A DNA stretch of 64,000 nucleotides from Brevibacillus humidisoli. GTDB lineage: Bacteria > Bacillota > Bacilli > Brevibacillales > Brevibacillaceae. Position numbers and translations under genes: made by a program. Under the pieces are notes generated by a model. That model was not told the origin of the DNA. It saw only the letters and a list, made by a program, of their open reading frames with translations, and did not search any database. Positions 28,370-39,814 of the stretch are shown here, piece by piece; the stretch's first letter is position 1; each line of letters begins with the position of its first letter. The stretch is from positions 4,485,001 to 4,549,000 of the forward strand of contig NZ_CP087263.1 of NCBI RefSeq assembly GCF_020923435.1. The letters are read 5' to 3'.

Positions 28370-28451
28370 AAAAGAGGGTCGGTCCACTGACGGACAGAAT
28401 CGACGGGCACATTCAGACCGTCTAAAAATGTGCGTAGAGCCATTTTCATCC

Positions 28452-28480
28452 TTGACGTGCAAAAGCGCTTATGATAGCAT
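28452..28480 (+). promoter_or_regulatory. Promoter for rpoBC
   Basis: TTGACG (28452-28457), a 17-bp spacer and TAGCAT (28475-28480) give a leader of nearly 370 nt before rpoB. Confidence 0.65.
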
Positions 28481-28688
28481 TATTAAATGTCAATATGGGT
28501 TCAATCTATCTTTTTCGGCTTTTTTTGCTTTGTCAAGGGATTTTCCCTCCATTTTTGCACCAGGATTTTGTAACTGAAGTCACAAGCTGCTGAAATCGAG
28601 GCATTGTTTGCGTGGTAAGCAGTCTTCGGGTCATTTTCTCCATTTCCCTGGAAAAAGGAGGAATGGAAGTGTAAAAAGGTGGGAACTC

Positions 28689-28775
28689 TGTTACAATAGA
28701 GACTCTCTGCTTAAAAATGAGGTTATTGGTTTAACCCATTTTTATTTTTGTGTGAAAAACAGTCCAACGTTTTTC
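28689..28775 (+). promoter_or_regulatory. rpoB leader: extended -10 and two hairpins
   Basis: TGTTACAAT (28689-28697) is an extended -10 box without a clear -35. Downstream, AAAAAT-GA-GGTTA pairs with TAACC-C-ATTTTT (28714-28743) and is followed by ATTTTTG, an attenuator-like shape. GAAAAAC pairs with GTTTTTC at 28754-28775. Together they suggest transcription attenuation or a structured leader for rpoB. Confidence 0.45.
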
Positions 28776-28853
28776 ATGCTCCCAGTCCCGACAGGGAACA
28801 CAAAAAGGCGATGACCGTTTTGTGTGGTAACACAAACATGAGGGGTGAATGAG

Positions 28854-31800
28854 TTGGCAGGTAAACTGATTCAAAGCGGCCGACACCGCCAGCGTCGCAC
28901 GTATTCTCGGATTAACGAGGTGCTGGATCTTCCTAATCTGATTGAGATTCAGCAGAAGTCTTACCAGTGGTTTTTGGATGAGGGGCTGCGGGAGATGTTT
29001 CAGGACATTTCGCCGATCCAGGACTTCACCGGAAACCTGGTTCTGGAATTCATCGACTACAGTCTCGGTGAACCCAAGTACGATGTAGACGAGTCCAAGG
29101 AACGAGACGTTACATATGCCGCTCCTCTGCGCGTAAAAGTACGTCTTCTGAACAAAGAGACCGGTGAGGTAAAAGAGCAGGAAGTATTCATGGGAGACTT
29201 CCCGCTGATGACGGATACCGGTACGTTTATCATCAACGGAGCCGAGCGCGTTATCGTCAGTCAGCTCGTTCGTTCCCCTAGTGTTTACTATAACACGAAA
29301 GTAGATAAAAATGGCAAACAGACCTTTACTGCGACCGTGATCCCCAATCGCGGCGCCTGGTTGGAGCTGGAGACGGACGCCAAGGATATCATTTACGTGC
29401 GGATCGACCGTACCCGTAAAATCCCGGTGACCGTACTTTTGCGTGCACTTGGCTTCAGTTCCGACGTAGAGATTCTCAACCTGCTCGGAGAAGATGAATA
29501 CATCAAAAACACCTTGGAAAAAGACAACACCGATTCGACGGAAAAGGCGTTGATCGAGATTTACGAACGCCTCCGCCCAGGTGAACCGCCGACGACGGAA
29601 AACGCGAAGAGCTTGCTCGTCTCTCGCTTCTTCGATCCGAAGCGCTACGACCTTGCTTCCGTCGGACGTTACAAAATGAACAAAAAGCTTCATATAAAGA
29701 ACCGACTGTACAATCAGCGTTTGGCAGAATCGTTGATCGATCCGGCCACCGGCGAGATTATCGCGGAAGCAGGTCAGATCATCGACCGCCGTCTGCTTGA
29801 TCGGATTTTGCCGCTGCTCGAAGAGAGAGTGGGCTATCTCGAAGTACGCACGCATGGCGGCGTGCTGGAGGAAGAGACGATTCGCTTGCAGTCGATCGAT
29901 ATTTTCTCTCCTGTCGAAGATGGCAAGGTTATCAAGGTTATCGGCAACGGCAATGTCGAAAAATCGGTGAAACATATCACCCCTGCTGATATTGTTGCTT
30001 CTATCAACTACTTCATTAACCTGTTGCATCATATCGGCAACACGGATGACATTGATCATCTGGGAAATCGTCGCCTCCGTTCCGTAGGAGAACTGCTGCA
30101 GAACCAATTCCGCATTGGTTTGTCCCGCATGGAACGCGTCGTTCGCGAGCGGATGTCGATCCAGGATCAGAATCAGATCACGCCGCAGGCCCTGATCAAC
30201 ATCCGTCCGGTGATTGCGGCGATCAAAGAGTTCTTCGGCAGTTCACAATTGTCCCAGTTCATGGATCAGACTAATCCGCTGGCTGAGTTGACGCACAAGC
30301 GACGCCTGTCGGCACTCGGGCCTGGTGGTTTGACCCGGGAGCGTGCCGGCTTCGAAGTGCGTGACGTGCACCACTCTCACTATGGGCGGATGTGTCCGAT
30401 CGAGACGCCAGAGGGTCCTAATATCGGTCTGATCAACTCGCTGTCTTCTTATGCGCGGATCAACGATTACGGATTTATCGAGACCCCGCGCCGCAAAGTT
30501 GACCCAGAGACAGGGAAGGTCTTGGACGAGATCGTCTACCTCACGGCGGATGAAGAAGATGTTTTCAATGTGGCGCAGGCTAATCAGCCGCTTACTGATG
30601 ACGGGCATTTTGTCAACGAGCAGGTGATCTGTCGCCGTCGGGGCGAAATCCTGACCGTGCCGCGTGACAAGGTTGACTTTATGGACGTGTCACCCAAGCA
30701 GGTTGTTTCGGTTGCGACCGCATTGATTCCGTTCCTGGAAAACGATGACGCCAACCGCGCCCTGATGGGTTCCAACATGCAGCGGCAAGCCGTTCCGCTA
30801 TTGGTGCCACAGGCACCGTTTGTCGGTACCGGTATGGAGCATAAGGCAGCAAAGGATTCCGGTGTTGCTATTGTGGCCAAGTGGCCGGGACAGGTTGAGC
30901 GGGTTACGGCTCGCGATATCTGGATCCGCAGGTATAAAGAGATTGACGGCAAAAAGGTAGCTGGTGATCTCGACAAGTACAGAATGCAGAAGTTCATTCG
31001 CTCCAATCAAGGAACCTGCGTTAACCAGCGGCCAATCGTTCAGACGGGTGATTGGATAGAGGCGGGCGACATTATCGCTGACGGTCCCTCGACGGAAAAG
31101 GGAGAACTGGCACTCGGCCGGAACGTCATCGTCGCCTTTATGACTTGGGAAGGGTACAACTACGAGGACGCCATCCTGCTGAGCGAAAAACTAGTGAAGG
31201 ATGACGTGTACACCTCCATTCACATCGAGGAGTACGAGTCGGAAGCCCGTGACACCAAGCTTGGACCGGAAGAGATTACGCGTGACATTCCGAACGTCGG
31301 GGAGGATGCACTGAAAAATCTCGACGAGCGAGGCATTATCCGCGTCGGAGCAGAGATTCAGGATGGCGACATTCTGGTAGGGAAAGTAACACCTAAAGGA
31401 GTTACTGAATTGACCGCAGAAGAGCGCCTGCTGCATGCGATCTTCGGAGAGAAGGCGCGTGAAGTGCGCGATACTTCGCTGCGTGTACCGCACGGCGGAT
31501 CAGGCATTGTCGTCGATGTCAAAGTGTTTACGCGCGACAACGGCGATGAACTGCCACCTGGAGTAAACCAGCTTGTCCGCGTCTACATCGCCCAGAAGCG
31601 CAAGATTTCGGTCGGCGACAAGATGGCTGGACGACACGGGAACAAAGGGGTTATCGCCCGGATTATGCCGGAAGAGGATATGCCGTTCTTGCCCGACGGT
31701 TCTCCGGTTGAGATCGTACTGAACCCGCTCGGTGTTCCGTCCCGGATGAACATCGGTCAGGTGCTCGAAACCCATCTCGGGATGGCTGCCAAGATGCTCG

Positions 31801-32393
31801 GCATCCACGTAGCCACACCGGTCTTCGACGGCGCTCGTCAAGACGATGTGTTCAACACATTGGAAGAAGCCGGTTTGGACCGTGACGGAAAAACGATTCT
31901 GTTTGATGGCCGTACGGGTGAGCCGTTTGACCGTCGTGTGACAGTGGGCTGTGTATACATGCTCAAGCTGGCTCACCTTGTCGACGACAAAATCCACGCT
32001 CGCTCCACAGGGCCATACTCCCTCGTTACGCAGCAGCCGTTGGGCGGGAAAGCCCAGTTTGGCGGTCAGCGCTTCGGCGAGATGGAGGTATGGGCACTGG
32101 AAGCTTACGGTGCTGCCTATACCCTGCAAGAGATTCTGACTGTCAAATCGGATGACGTCGTCGGTCGCGTCAAAACCTACGAGGCAATCGTCAAGGGAGA
32201 AAACGTACCGGAGCCTGGCGTTCCTGAATCATTTAAGGTTTTGATCAAGGAACTGCAAAGCCTGGGTATGGATGTCAAGATTCTCTCTGAAGACGAACAA
32301 GAGATCGAGATGCGCGAGATGGAAGAAGAGGAAGAAGGATCTGGCGAGAAACTGAATCTCGTCCTAGAAGGCGGCAACTTGGAAGAAGAGTAG
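28854..32393 (+). CDS. rpoB: DNA-directed RNA polymerase subunit beta
   Basis: This 1,179-residue catalytic subunit has all standard regions, from [20 protein letters not shown] at the start to an acidic Firmicutes-type tail ([13 protein letters not shown]). The rifampicin pocket reads [19 protein letters not shown] and [11 protein letters not shown], with the usual Asp, His and Ser residues, so no classical resistance change is seen. The TTG at 28854 is preferred, 8 bases after GAGGGG; an in-frame GTG at 28845 overlaps the ribosome site. rpoC follows 27 bp later. Confidence 0.98.
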   Translation: MAGKLIQSGRHRQRRTYSRINEVLDLPNLIEIQQKSYQWFLDEGLREMFQDISPIQDFTGNLVLEFIDYSLGEPKYDVDESKERDVTYAAPLRVKVRLLNKETGEVKEQEVFMGDFPLMTDTGTFIINGAERVIVSQLVRSPSVYYNTKVDKNGKQTFTATVIPNRGAWLELETDAKDIIYVRIDRTRKIPVTVLLRALGFSSDVEILNLLGEDEYIKNTLEKDNTDSTEKALIEIYERLRPGEPPTTENAKSLLVSRFFDPKRYDLASVGRYKMNKKLHIKNRLYNQRLAESLIDPATGEIIAEAGQIIDRRLLDRILPLLEERVGYLEVRTHGGVLEEETIRLQSIDIFSPVEDGKVIKVIGNGNVEKSVKHITPADIVASINYFINLLHHIGNTDDIDHLGNRRLRSVGELLQNQFRIGLSRMERVVRERMSIQDQNQITPQALINIRPVIAAIKEFFGSSQLSQFMDQTNPLAELTHKRRLSALGPGGLTRERAGFEVRDVHHSHYGRMCPIETPEGPNIGLINSLSSYARINDYGFIETPRRKVDPETGKVLDEIVYLTADEEDVFNVAQANQPLTDDGHFVNEQVICRRRGEILTVPRDKVDFMDVSPKQVVSVATALIPFLENDDANRALMGSNMQRQAVPLLVPQAPFVGTGMEHKAAKDSGVAIVAKWPGQVERVTARDIWIRRYKEIDGKKVAGDLDKYRMQKFIRSNQGTCVNQRPIVQTGDWIEAGDIIADGPSTEKGELALGRNVIVAFMTWEGYNYEDAILLSEKLVKDDVYTSIHIEEYESEARDTKLGPEEITRDIPNVGEDALKNLDERGIIRVGAEIQDGDILVGKVTPKGVTELTAEERLLHAIFGEKAREVRDTSLRVPHGGSGIVVDVKVFTRDNGDELPPGVNQLVRVYIAQKRKISVGDKMAGRHGNKGVIARIMPEEDMPFLPDGSPVEIVLNPLGVPSRMNIGQVLETHLGMAAKMLGIHVATPVFDGARQDDVFNTLEEAGLDRDGKTILFDGRTGEPFDRRVTVGCVYMLKLAHLVDDKIHARSTGPYSLVTQQPLGGKAQFGGQRFGEMEVWALEAYGAAYTLQEILTVKSDDVVGRVKTYEAIVKGENVPEPGVPESFKVLIKELQSLGMDVKILSEDEQEIEMREMEEEEEGSGEKLNLVLEGGNLEEE

Positions 32394-32420
32394 ATTCCGG
32401 GACAAGGGAGGTAACGCCCT

Positions 32421-35400
32421 GTGATAGACGTCAATAATTTTGAATACATGAAGATTGGTCTGGCCTCGCCAGACAAGATTCGCTCTTGGTCCTTCGGGGA
32501 AGTGAAAAAGCCGGAGACGATCAACTACCGCACACTCAAGCCGGAAAAAGACGGTTTGTTCTGCGAACGGATCTTTGGTCCAACGAAGGACTGGGAATGT
32601 CACTGCGGCAAGTACAAGCGAGTTCGCTACAAGGGTGTCGTCTGTGACCGTTGCGGCGTCGAAGTGACGAGAGCCAAAGTGCGGCGCGAGCGTATGGGTC
32701 ACATCGAACTGGCCGCTCCGGTTTCCCACATCTGGTACTTTAAAGGGATTCCCAGCCGAATGGGTCTTGTTCTGGACATGTCGCCGCGCTCGCTGGAAGA
32801 AGTGATTTACTTCGCATCCTATGTAGTCACAGATCCGGGGGACACGCCGCTTGACAAGAAACAGCTCCTTTCTGAAAAGGAATACCGCAACTATCGGGAA
32901 AAGTACGGCTACTCGTTCCAGGCGATGATGGGAGCGGAAGCGATCAAGCGCCTGCTGGCAGAGATTGACCTGGACAAAGAAGTAGACGCGTTGAAAGAAG
33001 AACTGAAAACCGCACAGGGACAGCGTCGCAACCGTGCGATCAAACGGTTGGAGGTATTGGAGGCGTTCCGCAACTCCGGCAACCATCCGGACTGGATGGT
33101 ATTGGATGTCCTGCCGGTCATCCCGCCTGAACTGCGACCGATGGTCCAGTTGGATGGTGGACGTTTCGCCACGTCCGACTTAAACGACCTGTACCGCCGT
33201 GTGATTAACCGTAACAACCGTCTGAAGCGTCTCCTCGAACTGGGAGCGCCGGACATTATCGTGCAAAACGAGAAGCGGATGCTGCAAGAAGCAGTGGATG
33301 CGCTGATTGACAACGGTCGCCGCGGTCGCCCGGTTACGGGTCCCGGCAACCGTCCGCTCAAATCGCTCAGCCACATGCTGAAGGGTAAGCAAGGCCGCTT
33401 CCGGCAAAACCTGCTCGGTAAACGGGTAGACTACTCCGGTCGCTCGGTTATCGTAGTAGGACCTAACCTGAAGATGTATCAGTGTGGTCTGCCCAAGGAG
33501 ATGGCCCTGGAACTCTTCAAGCCGTTTGTGATGAAAGAGCTTGTTTCCAAGGGTCTGGCCCATAACATCAAAAGCGCCAAACGGAAAGTGGAACGTGTGC
33601 AGCCGGAAGTATGGGACGTTCTGGAGGAAGTAATCCGCGAACATCCTGTTCTGCTGAACCGTGCGCCTACCTTGCACCGTTTGGGGATTCAGGCGTTTGA
33701 ACCGGTATTGGTCGAAGGTCGCGCCATCCGCCTGCACCCGCTGGTATGTACCGCCTACAACGCTGACTTCGACGGCGACCAGATGGCCGTGCACGTACCT
33801 CTGTCCGCAGAGGCGCAAGCGGAAGCGCGTGTGCTGATGCTGGCGGCGCAAAACATTCTTAATCCGAAAGACGGCAAGCCGGTCGTTACACCATCGCAGG
33901 ACATGGTGCTCGGATCGTACTATCTGACCCTGGAACGCGAAGGCGACAAAGGAGAGGCCTCTTACTACCGCGACCCGGCGGACGCGATTGCCGCATACCA
34001 GAACGGCTATATCAGTCTGCATACGCGCATCGCCGTCCCGGCCAAAAGCTTAAACAAGACGTCATTTACGGAAGAACAGCACGAGGCGCTGATGTTTACC
34101 ACCGTTGGAAAGATCATCTTCAACGAGATCTTCCCGCCTGAGCTGCCTTTTATCAATACGCCGACCAAGGAAAATCTCAATGGCAAGGTGCCTGACGAAT
34201 ACTTTGTCTTTGAAAAGGGCGTTGACCTGAAAGAGTTTGTGAAGACCCTGCCGGATAACGGAGCGGTCAAGAAGGGCTTCCTCGGCACGATTATCGCCGA
34301 GTGCTTCCGCCGCTTTGGCACCACGCAGACGGCCGTCATCCTCGACAAGATTAAGGAACTGGGCTTCATGTACTCAACCAAGGCAGGGATTACGATCGCA
34401 GTGGCCGACATTGTCGTGCCGGAGAAGAAAAAAGAGATCATCCAAGCTGCAGAAGAGAAGGTCAAAACGGTTACGACACAGTATCGTCGCGGTTTGATTA
34501 CCGAAGACGAGCGGTACGACCGCGTCATCTCCATCTGGTCAAAAGCCAAGGATGAAGTGACCGACGTACTGATGAAGTCGATGGACAAATTTAACGCGAT
34601 CTACATGATGGCCAACTCCGGTGCCCGCGGTAACGTATCGCAGATTACTCAGCTTGCCGGAATGCGGGGTCTGATGGCCAACCCGTCTGGTCGGATCATC
34701 GAGCTGCCGATCATCTCCAACTTCCGGGAAGGACTGACCGTGTTGGAGTACTTCATCTCTACGCACGGTGCGCGGAAAGGTCTTGCCGACACGGCGCTCA
34801 GAACGGCTGACTCCGGTTACCTGACCCGCCGACTGGTTGATGTTGCCCAGGACGTCATCGTTCGGGAGATCGACTGTGGTACCGACAAAGGGATTCGGAT
34901 CAGTGCGATCACGGATGGAAAAGAGGAGATCGAAAAGCTGTCTGACCGCCTCATCGGCCGGACCTGCTTTGAGACCGTGCGCCATCCGGAGACGGGAGAA
35001 GTCATTATTGGCCGCAATGAAGAGATTAGTGAAGATATTGCCGACGAAATCGTCAAAGCCGGTATTAAAGACGTCTACATCCGTAACGTTCTCGCTTGCC
35101 GCACCAGTCATGGCGTCTGCAAACGCTGCTATGGGCGCAACCTGGCGACCGGTGCTGAAGTGGAAATCGGGGAATCGGTCGGCATTATTGCCGCACAATC
35201 GATCGGTGAACCGGGTACGCAGCTGACGATGCGTACGTTCCACACGGGTGGTGTGGCTGGTGACGATATCACGCAAGGTTTGCCGCGGATTCAGGAGCTG
35301 TTCGAGGCGCGGAATCCGAAAGGGCAGGCGGTGATCACCGAGATTGACGGTGAAGTGATCGACATCCGCGAAGGAAAAGACCGTCGCGAGATCGAAGTGC

Positions 35401-36050
35401 GCGGCGAAGCGGAAAACAAAGTATACGCCGTACCGTACGGCGCGCGGATCAAAGTATCGGTTGGCAGCAAGCTGAGTGCGGGGGATGAACTGACCGAGGG
35501 TTCCGTAGACCCGAAAGAGATGCTCAAGGTTCGCGGCTTGCGCGGTGTGTCCAACTACATCCTGCAAGAAGTGCAAAAGGTATACCGGATGCAGGGGGTA
35601 GAGATCAACGACAAGCACATCGAAGTGATGATCCGGCAGATGCTGCGGAAGATCCGTGTTGTCGACAATGGCGAGACCGACTTGCTGCCAGGGTCCTATG
35701 TGGAAGTGCACGAATTCGAGCAGGCCAACGCCAAAGTGCTGCTGGAAGGCAGAAGACCGGCAGTTGGACGTCCGGTGCTGCTGGGGATTACCAAAGCTTC
35801 GCTGGAAACCGACTCGTTCCTGTCTGCCGCCTCCTTCCAGGAGACGACGCGCGTCCTGACCGACGCTGCGATCAAAGGAAAAGTGGATCGACTGCTCGGC
35901 CTCAAGGAGAACGTGATTATCGGAAAACTGATCCCTGCAGGCACGGGCATGTCCCGCTACCGCAGCACACGAGTGGTGACCAAGACCGAATACGAAGCAA
36001 ATCTAAACCAGGAAGAAGCAGAGAAAGAAGCTGTACCGGTGGCAGAATAG
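32421..36050 (+). CDS. rpoC: DNA-directed RNA polymerase subunit beta'
   Basis: This 1,209-residue subunit carries the N-terminal zinc site ([16 protein letters not shown] then CDRCG) and the catalytic loop [14 protein letters not shown] with three Mg-binding Asp residues. The trigger loop is in [16 protein letters not shown], and a second Cys cluster ([14 protein letters not shown]) is present. The GTG start at 32421 follows GGGAGGTAACG. It ends with the usual Firmicutes length and a stem-loop at 36062. Confidence 0.98.
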   Translation: MIDVNNFEYMKIGLASPDKIRSWSFGEVKKPETINYRTLKPEKDGLFCERIFGPTKDWECHCGKYKRVRYKGVVCDRCGVEVTRAKVRRERMGHIELAAPVSHIWYFKGIPSRMGLVLDMSPRSLEEVIYFASYVVTDPGDTPLDKKQLLSEKEYRNYREKYGYSFQAMMGAEAIKRLLAEIDLDKEVDALKEELKTAQGQRRNRAIKRLEVLEAFRNSGNHPDWMVLDVLPVIPPELRPMVQLDGGRFATSDLNDLYRRVINRNNRLKRLLELGAPDIIVQNEKRMLQEAVDALIDNGRRGRPVTGPGNRPLKSLSHMLKGKQGRFRQNLLGKRVDYSGRSVIVVGPNLKMYQCGLPKEMALELFKPFVMKELVSKGLAHNIKSAKRKVERVQPEVWDVLEEVIREHPVLLNRAPTLHRLGIQAFEPVLVEGRAIRLHPLVCTAYNADFDGDQMAVHVPLSAEAQAEARVLMLAAQNILNPKDGKPVVTPSQDMVLGSYYLTLEREGDKGEASYYRDPADAIAAYQNGYISLHTRIAVPAKSLNKTSFTEEQHEALMFTTVGKIIFNEIFPPELPFINTPTKENLNGKVPDEYFVFEKGVDLKEFVKTLPDNGAVKKGFLGTIIAECFRRFGTTQTAVILDKIKELGFMYSTKAGITIAVADIVVPEKKKEIIQAAEEKVKTVTTQYRRGLITEDERYDRVISIWSKAKDEVTDVLMKSMDKFNAIYMMANSGARGNVSQITQLAGMRGLMANPSGRIIELPIISNFREGLTVLEYFISTHGARKGLADTALRTADSGYLTRRLVDVAQDVIVREIDCGTDKGIRISAITDGKEEIEKLSDRLIGRTCFETVRHPETGEVIIGRNEEISEDIADEIVKAGIKDVYIRNVLACRTSHGVCKRCYGRNLATGAEVEIGESVGIIAAQSIGEPGTQLTMRTFHTGGVAGDDITQGLPRIQELFEARNPKGQAVITEIDGEVIDIREGKDRREIEVRGEAENKVYAVPYGARIKVSVGSKLSAGDELTEGSVDPKEMLKVRGLRGVSNYILQEVQKVYRMQGVEINDKHIEVMIRQMLRKIRVVDNGETDLLPGSYVEVHEFEQANAKVLLEGRRPAVGRPVLLGITKASLETDSFLSAASFQETTRVLTDAAIKGKVDRLLGLKENVIIGKLIPAGTGMSRYRSTRVVTKTEYEANLNQEEAEKEAVPVAE

Positions 36051-36061
36051 CGATCGAAACA

Positions 36062-36090
36062 GGTGCCCATCTCGTGATGGGCACCGCTTT
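36062..36090 (+). terminator. Stem-loop after rpoC
   Basis: GGTGCCCAT and ATGGGCACC pair perfectly around CTCGTG; the following GCTTTT is only a short T-run. It is a likely terminator of rpoBC, perhaps incomplete. Confidence 0.65.
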
Positions 36091-36132
36091 TCCCACCGAA
36101 TCTCTGCATTGCAAAAAGACGCAAAAACTGAG

Positions 36133-36161
36133 TTGACATTGCGATATCGACCTGATATTAT
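36133..36161 (+). promoter_or_regulatory. Promoter of the L7Ae-like gene and str operon
   Basis: TTGACA (36133-36138), a 17-bp spacer and TATTAT (36156-36161), a near-consensus sigma-A promoter about 45 bp before the next gene. Confidence 0.85.
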
Positions 36162-36204
36162 ATTCTAGTGTGCCTGATACCTTTGCTTTGGAGGATATGA
36201 AGTC

Positions 36205-36459
36205 ATGTCTTATGAAAAAGTGGAGCGGGCCAAGGAGCTGACCATCGGGATCAAGCAGACGATCAAAGCGGTGGAGTCAGGACAGGTAGAAGAAGTCTAC
36301 CTATCCGAGGATGCCGACAAGCGTCTGATCCAAAAAGTGCAGCTGCTTTGCAAGGAAAAGGGTGTTCCAGTCATTTACGTCGATTCCATGCGCCGTCTTG
36401 GGAAGGCGTGCGGAATAGAGGTCGGTGCAGCAGCTGCTGCGATCAAAAAGACTGTATGA
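36205..36459 (+). CDS. rplGB: L7Ae-family K-turn RNA-binding protein (YbxF)
   Basis: This 84-residue protein is homologous to archaeal L7Ae and eukaryotic L30e and binds kink-turn RNA. Family features are ERAKELTIGIKQTIKAVESG, DADKRLIQKVQLLCKEKGVP and RRLGKACGIEVGAAAAAI. In Bacillus the orthologue (YbxF) binds ribosomes in growing cells. It stands between rpoC and rpsL in its usual place. The symbol follows Bacillus usage. Confidence 0.9.
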   Translation: MSYEKVERAKELTIGIKQTIKAVESGQVEEVYLSEDADKRLIQKVQLLCKEKGVPVIYVDSMRRLGKACGIEVGAAAAAIKKTV

Positions 36460-36580
36460 GATGTTTTTGTTTTGCAGGCTGTTTGGCAGCTTGCCAGACA
36501 AGAACTTTCTATTTGACCCAAAAATGACTCACCTGGATCTGTGGTCTTAAAGATGGGTAAAAGGAAGGGGGTACAGCATC

Positions 36581-37003
36581 ATGCCTACAATCAACCAATT
36601 AGTGCGCAAGGGTCGTAAAGACAAGTTTGTGAAGTCGAAGTCCCCGGCTCTGCAAAAGGGGTACAACAGCTTCAAAAAGTCGCAAACGAACCAAAGCTCT
36701 CCGCAAAAACGCGGTGTATGCACCCGCGTAGGTACGATGACGCCGAAGAAACCAAACTCCGCGCTTCGTAAATACGCTCGTGTGCGCTTGACCAACGGCA
36801 TCGAGGTTACCGCATACATCGGCGGTATCGGCCATAACCTGCAGGAGCACAGCGTTGTGCTTGTGCGTGGCGGCCGGGTAAAAGACCTGCCAGGGGTTCG
36901 TTACCATATCGTGCGTGGCGCACTGGATACGGCTGGCGTTAACAACCGTATGCAAGGCCGCTCCAAATATGGTACGAAACGTCCGAAAGAAGCCAAAAAA
37001 TAA
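36581..37003 (+). CDS. rpsL: 30S ribosomal protein S12
   Basis: This is a 140-residue decoding-centre protein. The streptomycin-related segments are wild type: [17 protein letters not shown] and [17 protein letters not shown], with the usual Lys residues. The C-terminal KRPKEAKK is normal; a partial copy of that coding sequence (GCCAAAAAATAAGCCAAAAAATAAG) runs across the stop, a small slippage duplication. It starts after AAGGAAGGGGGTAC. Confidence 0.98.
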   Translation: MPTINQLVRKGRKDKFVKSKSPALQKGYNSFKKSQTNQSSPQKRGVCTRVGTMTPKKPNSALRKYARVRLTNGIEVTAYIGGIGHNLQEHSVVLVRGGRVKDLPGVRYHIVRGALDTAGVNNRMQGRSKYGTKRPKEAKK

Positions 37004-37068
37004 GCCAAAAAATAAGCGATCCACACAGCATATGCAGCAACAGATCTTAGAAAAAGGAGGGGAACAAG

Positions 37069-37539
37069 ATGCCTCGTAAAGGACCGGTTGCCCGTCGGGA
37101 TGTATTGCCTGATCCGATCTACAACAGCAAGTTGGTTACCCGCCTCATCAACCGCATGATGATTGATGGGAAGCGTGGTGTCGCGCAGAACATTCTGTAC
37201 AACGCATTTGGTATCGTACAGGAGCGCACTGGCCGCGATCCGATGGAAGTGTTTGAAGAAGCACTGAAAAATATCATGCCTGTACTGGAAGTAAAAGCTC
37301 GCCGTGTCGGTGGTGCGAACTACCAGGTGCCGATCGAAGTGAAGCCTGAGCGCCGTACGACGCTGGGTCTGCGTTGGTTGGTCAACTACGCTCGCACTCG
37401 CGGTGAGAAAACCATGCAGGAGCGTTTGGCAAACGAAATTATCGATGCAGCCAACAACACAGGTGCCGCTGTCAAAAAACGTGAGGATACTCACAAAATG
37501 GCAGAAGCAAACAAAGCATTTGCGCACTATCGTTGGTAG
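37069..37539 (+). CDS. rpsG: 30S ribosomal protein S7
   Basis: This 156-residue head protein nucleates assembly of the 3' domain of 16S rRNA and lies near the E site. Typical segments are [38 protein letters not shown] and a tail ending [12 protein letters not shown]. It starts after AAAAAGGAGGGGAACAAG. A perfect 11-bp hairpin follows its stop codon. Confidence 0.98.
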   Translation: MPRKGPVARRDVLPDPIYNSKLVTRLINRMMIDGKRGVAQNILYNAFGIVQERTGRDPMEVFEEALKNIMPVLEVKARRVGGANYQVPIEVKPERRTTLGLRWLVNYARTRGEKTMQERLANEIIDAANNTGAAVKKREDTHKMAEANKAFAHYRW

Positions 37540-37540
37540 A

Positions 37541-37566
37541 ATCCAAAGCGGGTGTCCGCTTTGGAT
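37541..37566 (+). promoter_or_regulatory. Perfect hairpin between rpsG and fusA
   Basis: ATCCAAAGCGG, loop GTGT and CCGCTTTGGAT form an 11-bp perfect stem with no T-run, starting two bases after the rpsG stop. It may be an mRNA-processing or protein-binding site that sets the ratio of S7 to EF-G. Confidence 0.6.
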
Positions 37567-37609
37567 GCCTGCATATTCTCACATATGAGGAAGGAAGGAG
37601 CATTCCGAG

Positions 37610-39688
37610 ATGGCTCGCGAGTTTTCTCTAGCGAATACGCGCAACATCGGGATCATGGCCCATATCGACGCTGGAAAAACGACCACGACAGAGCGCATTC
37701 TGTTTTACACCGGTCGTGTCCACAAGATTGGGGAAGTGCACGAAGGTGCCGCAACCATGGACTGGATGGAGCAAGAGCAAGAGCGTGGTATTACCATCAC
37801 CTCTGCTGCCACAACTGCTCAATGGAAAGGCCACCGCATCAATATCATCGATACACCAGGACACGTAGACTTCACGGTTGAAGTAGAACGTTCCCTGCGC
37901 GTACTCGATGGTACGGTTGCAGTTTTTGATGCCAAGGGCGGAGTCGAGCCTCAATCGGAGACAGTTTGGCGTCAGGCGGACAACTATGGTGTGCCGCGTA
38001 TCTGCTACATCAACAAGATGGATATCATTGGCGCCAACTTCGACATGTGTGTAGACCAGATCCGTGACCGACTTGGTGCAAACCCTGTGCCGATCCAATA
38101 TCCGATCGGAGCAGAGGACAATTTCACCGGTATCGTCGACCTGGTTACCATGCAGGCTTATACCTACACGGATGACCTGGGTACACGGACGGAAGCACAC
38201 GACATTCCAGACGACTTGAAAGAGAAGTGTGAACAACTGCACCTGCAGCTTGTCGAAGCAGCTGCCGAGCAAGACGAGGAACTGATGATGAAGTACCTCG
38301 AAGGTGAAGAGCTGACGATCGAGGAGATCAAAGGCGCTCTCCGCAAAGGTACGGTAGAAGTCAAGCTGGTTCCGGTCCTGTGTGGTTCTTCTTATAAAAA
38401 CAAAGGTGTTCAGCTGATGCTTGATGCTGTGGTGGACTACCTGCCGTCTCCGCTGGACGTACCTGCGATCAGAGGTACGCTGCCGGATTCGGAGGAAGAG
38501 GTTACGCGTGAATCTGACGACAACGGCCCATTCTCGGCGTTGGCGTTCAAGATCATGACCGACCCGTATGTTGGTAAGCTGACTTTCTTCCGCGTTTATT
38601 CCGGTACGCTTTCTTCCGGTTCTTATGTCTTGAACTCGACCAAAGGCAAGCGCGAGCGCGTCGGTCGTATTCTGCAGATGCACGCCAACCACCGCGAAGA
38701 GATTCCGGTCGTATACTCTGGCGATATCGCAGCTGCAGTAGGTTTGAAAGAAACGACAACCGGTGACACACTGTGTGACGAGAAAGCGCCAGTCATTCTG
38801 GAGTCCATGCAGTTCCCAGAGCCAGTCATCGACGTGGCAATCGAGCCGAAGTCGAAAGCGGACCAAGATAAAATGGGTGTGGCTCTGTCCAAGCTGGCTG
38901 AAGAAGATCCTACTTTCCGGGCCCGGACAGACGAAGAGACAGGTCAGACAATTATCGCCGGTATGGGTGAGCTTCACCTGGAGATCATCGTAGACCGTCT
39001 GAAGCGCGAGTTTAAAGTGGATGCCAACGTTGGCGCTCCGCAAGTCGCGTATCGTGAAACGTTCCGCGGATCGGCTAAAGTCGAAGGGAAGTTTGTTCGC
39101 CAATCTGGTGGCCGTGGTCAATACGGGCACGTTTGGGTGGAGTTCTCCCCGCTTGAGCCAGGTCAAGGCTTCGAGTTTGAAAACAAAATCGTCGGTGGCG
39201 TAGTGCCGAGAGAATACGTACCGGCTGTTCAGGCTGGTATTGAAGAAGCGATGAAGAACGGCGTATTGGCCGGCTATCCGCTGGTTGATATCAAAGCTGT
39301 TCTCGTTGACGGTAGCTACCACGATGTTGACTCCTCTGAGATGGCATTTAAAGTAGCTGGTTCTCTCGCATTGAAAGAAGCAGCGAAAAAATGTAATGCT
39401 GTTATCTTGGAACCTGTGATGAGAGTCGAAGTTACTGTACCGGAAGAGTACATGGGTGACGTAATGGGTGACCTCAACTCCCGCCGTGGACGGATCGAAG
39501 GGATGGAAGCTCGCGCTAATGCGCAGGTGATCCGCGCCATGGTTCCGCTGGCGGAGATGTTTGGCTACTCTACTGTGCTGCGTTCGCGCACCCAAGGTCG
39601 CGGTCAGTACTCGATGCATCTCGACCACTACGAAGAAGTGCCGAAGAGCATCGCTGACGAGATCATCAAAAAGGCAAAAGGCGAATAA
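37610..39688 (+). CDS. fusA: Elongation factor G
   Basis: This 692-residue translocation GTPase has G1 [16 protein letters not shown]3 DTPGHVDF and G4 NKMD, the switch I region [11 protein letters not shown], and domains II to V in normal order. Fusidic-acid-sensitive type residues appear ordinary. It begins with GAAGGAAGGAGC before ATG. It is followed by an inverted repeat at 39717 that separates it from tuf. Confidence 0.98.
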   Translation: MAREFSLANTRNIGIMAHIDAGKTTTTERILFYTGRVHKIGEVHEGAATMDWMEQEQERGITITSAATTAQWKGHRINIIDTPGHVDFTVEVERSLRVLDGTVAVFDAKGGVEPQSETVWRQADNYGVPRICYINKMDIIGANFDMCVDQIRDRLGANPVPIQYPIGAEDNFTGIVDLVTMQAYTYTDDLGTRTEAHDIPDDLKEKCEQLHLQLVEAAAEQDEELMMKYLEGEELTIEEIKGALRKGTVEVKLVPVLCGSSYKNKGVQLMLDAVVDYLPSPLDVPAIRGTLPDSEEEVTRESDDNGPFSALAFKIMTDPYVGKLTFFRVYSGTLSSGSYVLNSTKGKRERVGRILQMHANHREEIPVVYSGDIAAAVGLKETTTGDTLCDEKAPVILESMQFPEPVIDVAIEPKSKADQDKMGVALSKLAEEDPTFRARTDEETGQTIIAGMGELHLEIIVDRLKREFKVDANVGAPQVAYRETFRGSAKVEGKFVRQSGGRGQYGHVWVEFSPLEPGQGFEFENKIVGGVVPREYVPAVQAGIEEAMKNGVLAGYPLVDIKAVLVDGSYHDVDSSEMAFKVAGSLALKEAAKKCNAVILEPVMRVEVTVPEEYMGDVMGDLNSRRGRIEGMEARANAQVIRAMVPLAEMFGYSTVLRSRTQGRGQYSMHLDHYEEVPKSIADEIIKKAKGE

Positions 39689-39716
39689 AACGCCAAGTTC
39701 CATCTTTTACGTGTAC

Positions 39717-39773
39717 AAAGAAAGGTTTACAATATGGTTGGGCAGATCAACCCGATAGGGTAAACCTTTCTTT
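39717..39773 (+). terminator. Inverted repeat between fusA and tuf
   Basis: AAAGAAAGGTTTAC (39717-39730) and GTAAACCTTTCTTT (39760-39773) are perfectly complementary over 14 bp, with GGTTGGGCAGATCAACCC inside. T-rich sequence follows. It may terminate part of the transcripts or mark an RNA cleavage point, allowing tuf to be expressed at a different level. Confidence 0.6.
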
Positions 39774-39814
39774 CATTTAATTAACCCTTACCGTTTAAGG
39801 AGGATTAGGTTCAC

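Larger units (their letters stand above)
28370..28853 (+). other. 484-bp leader region of rpoB
   Basis: No gene is seen. It holds a promoter at 28452, a possible second promoter at 28689 and several hairpins before the rpoB start. One weak stem GCACATT/AATGTGC lies at 28407-28433. Confidence 0.7.

Noticed and set aside
28731-30107. A 458-codon reverse-strand open frame opposite the start of rpoB
   Set aside because: Shadow of rpoB and its leader; no start signal or family.
37628-39703. A 691-codon reverse-strand open frame opposite fusA
   Set aside because: It mirrors fusA codon for codon, has no ribosome site or recognisable motif, and is explained by the codon bias of a highly expressed gene.
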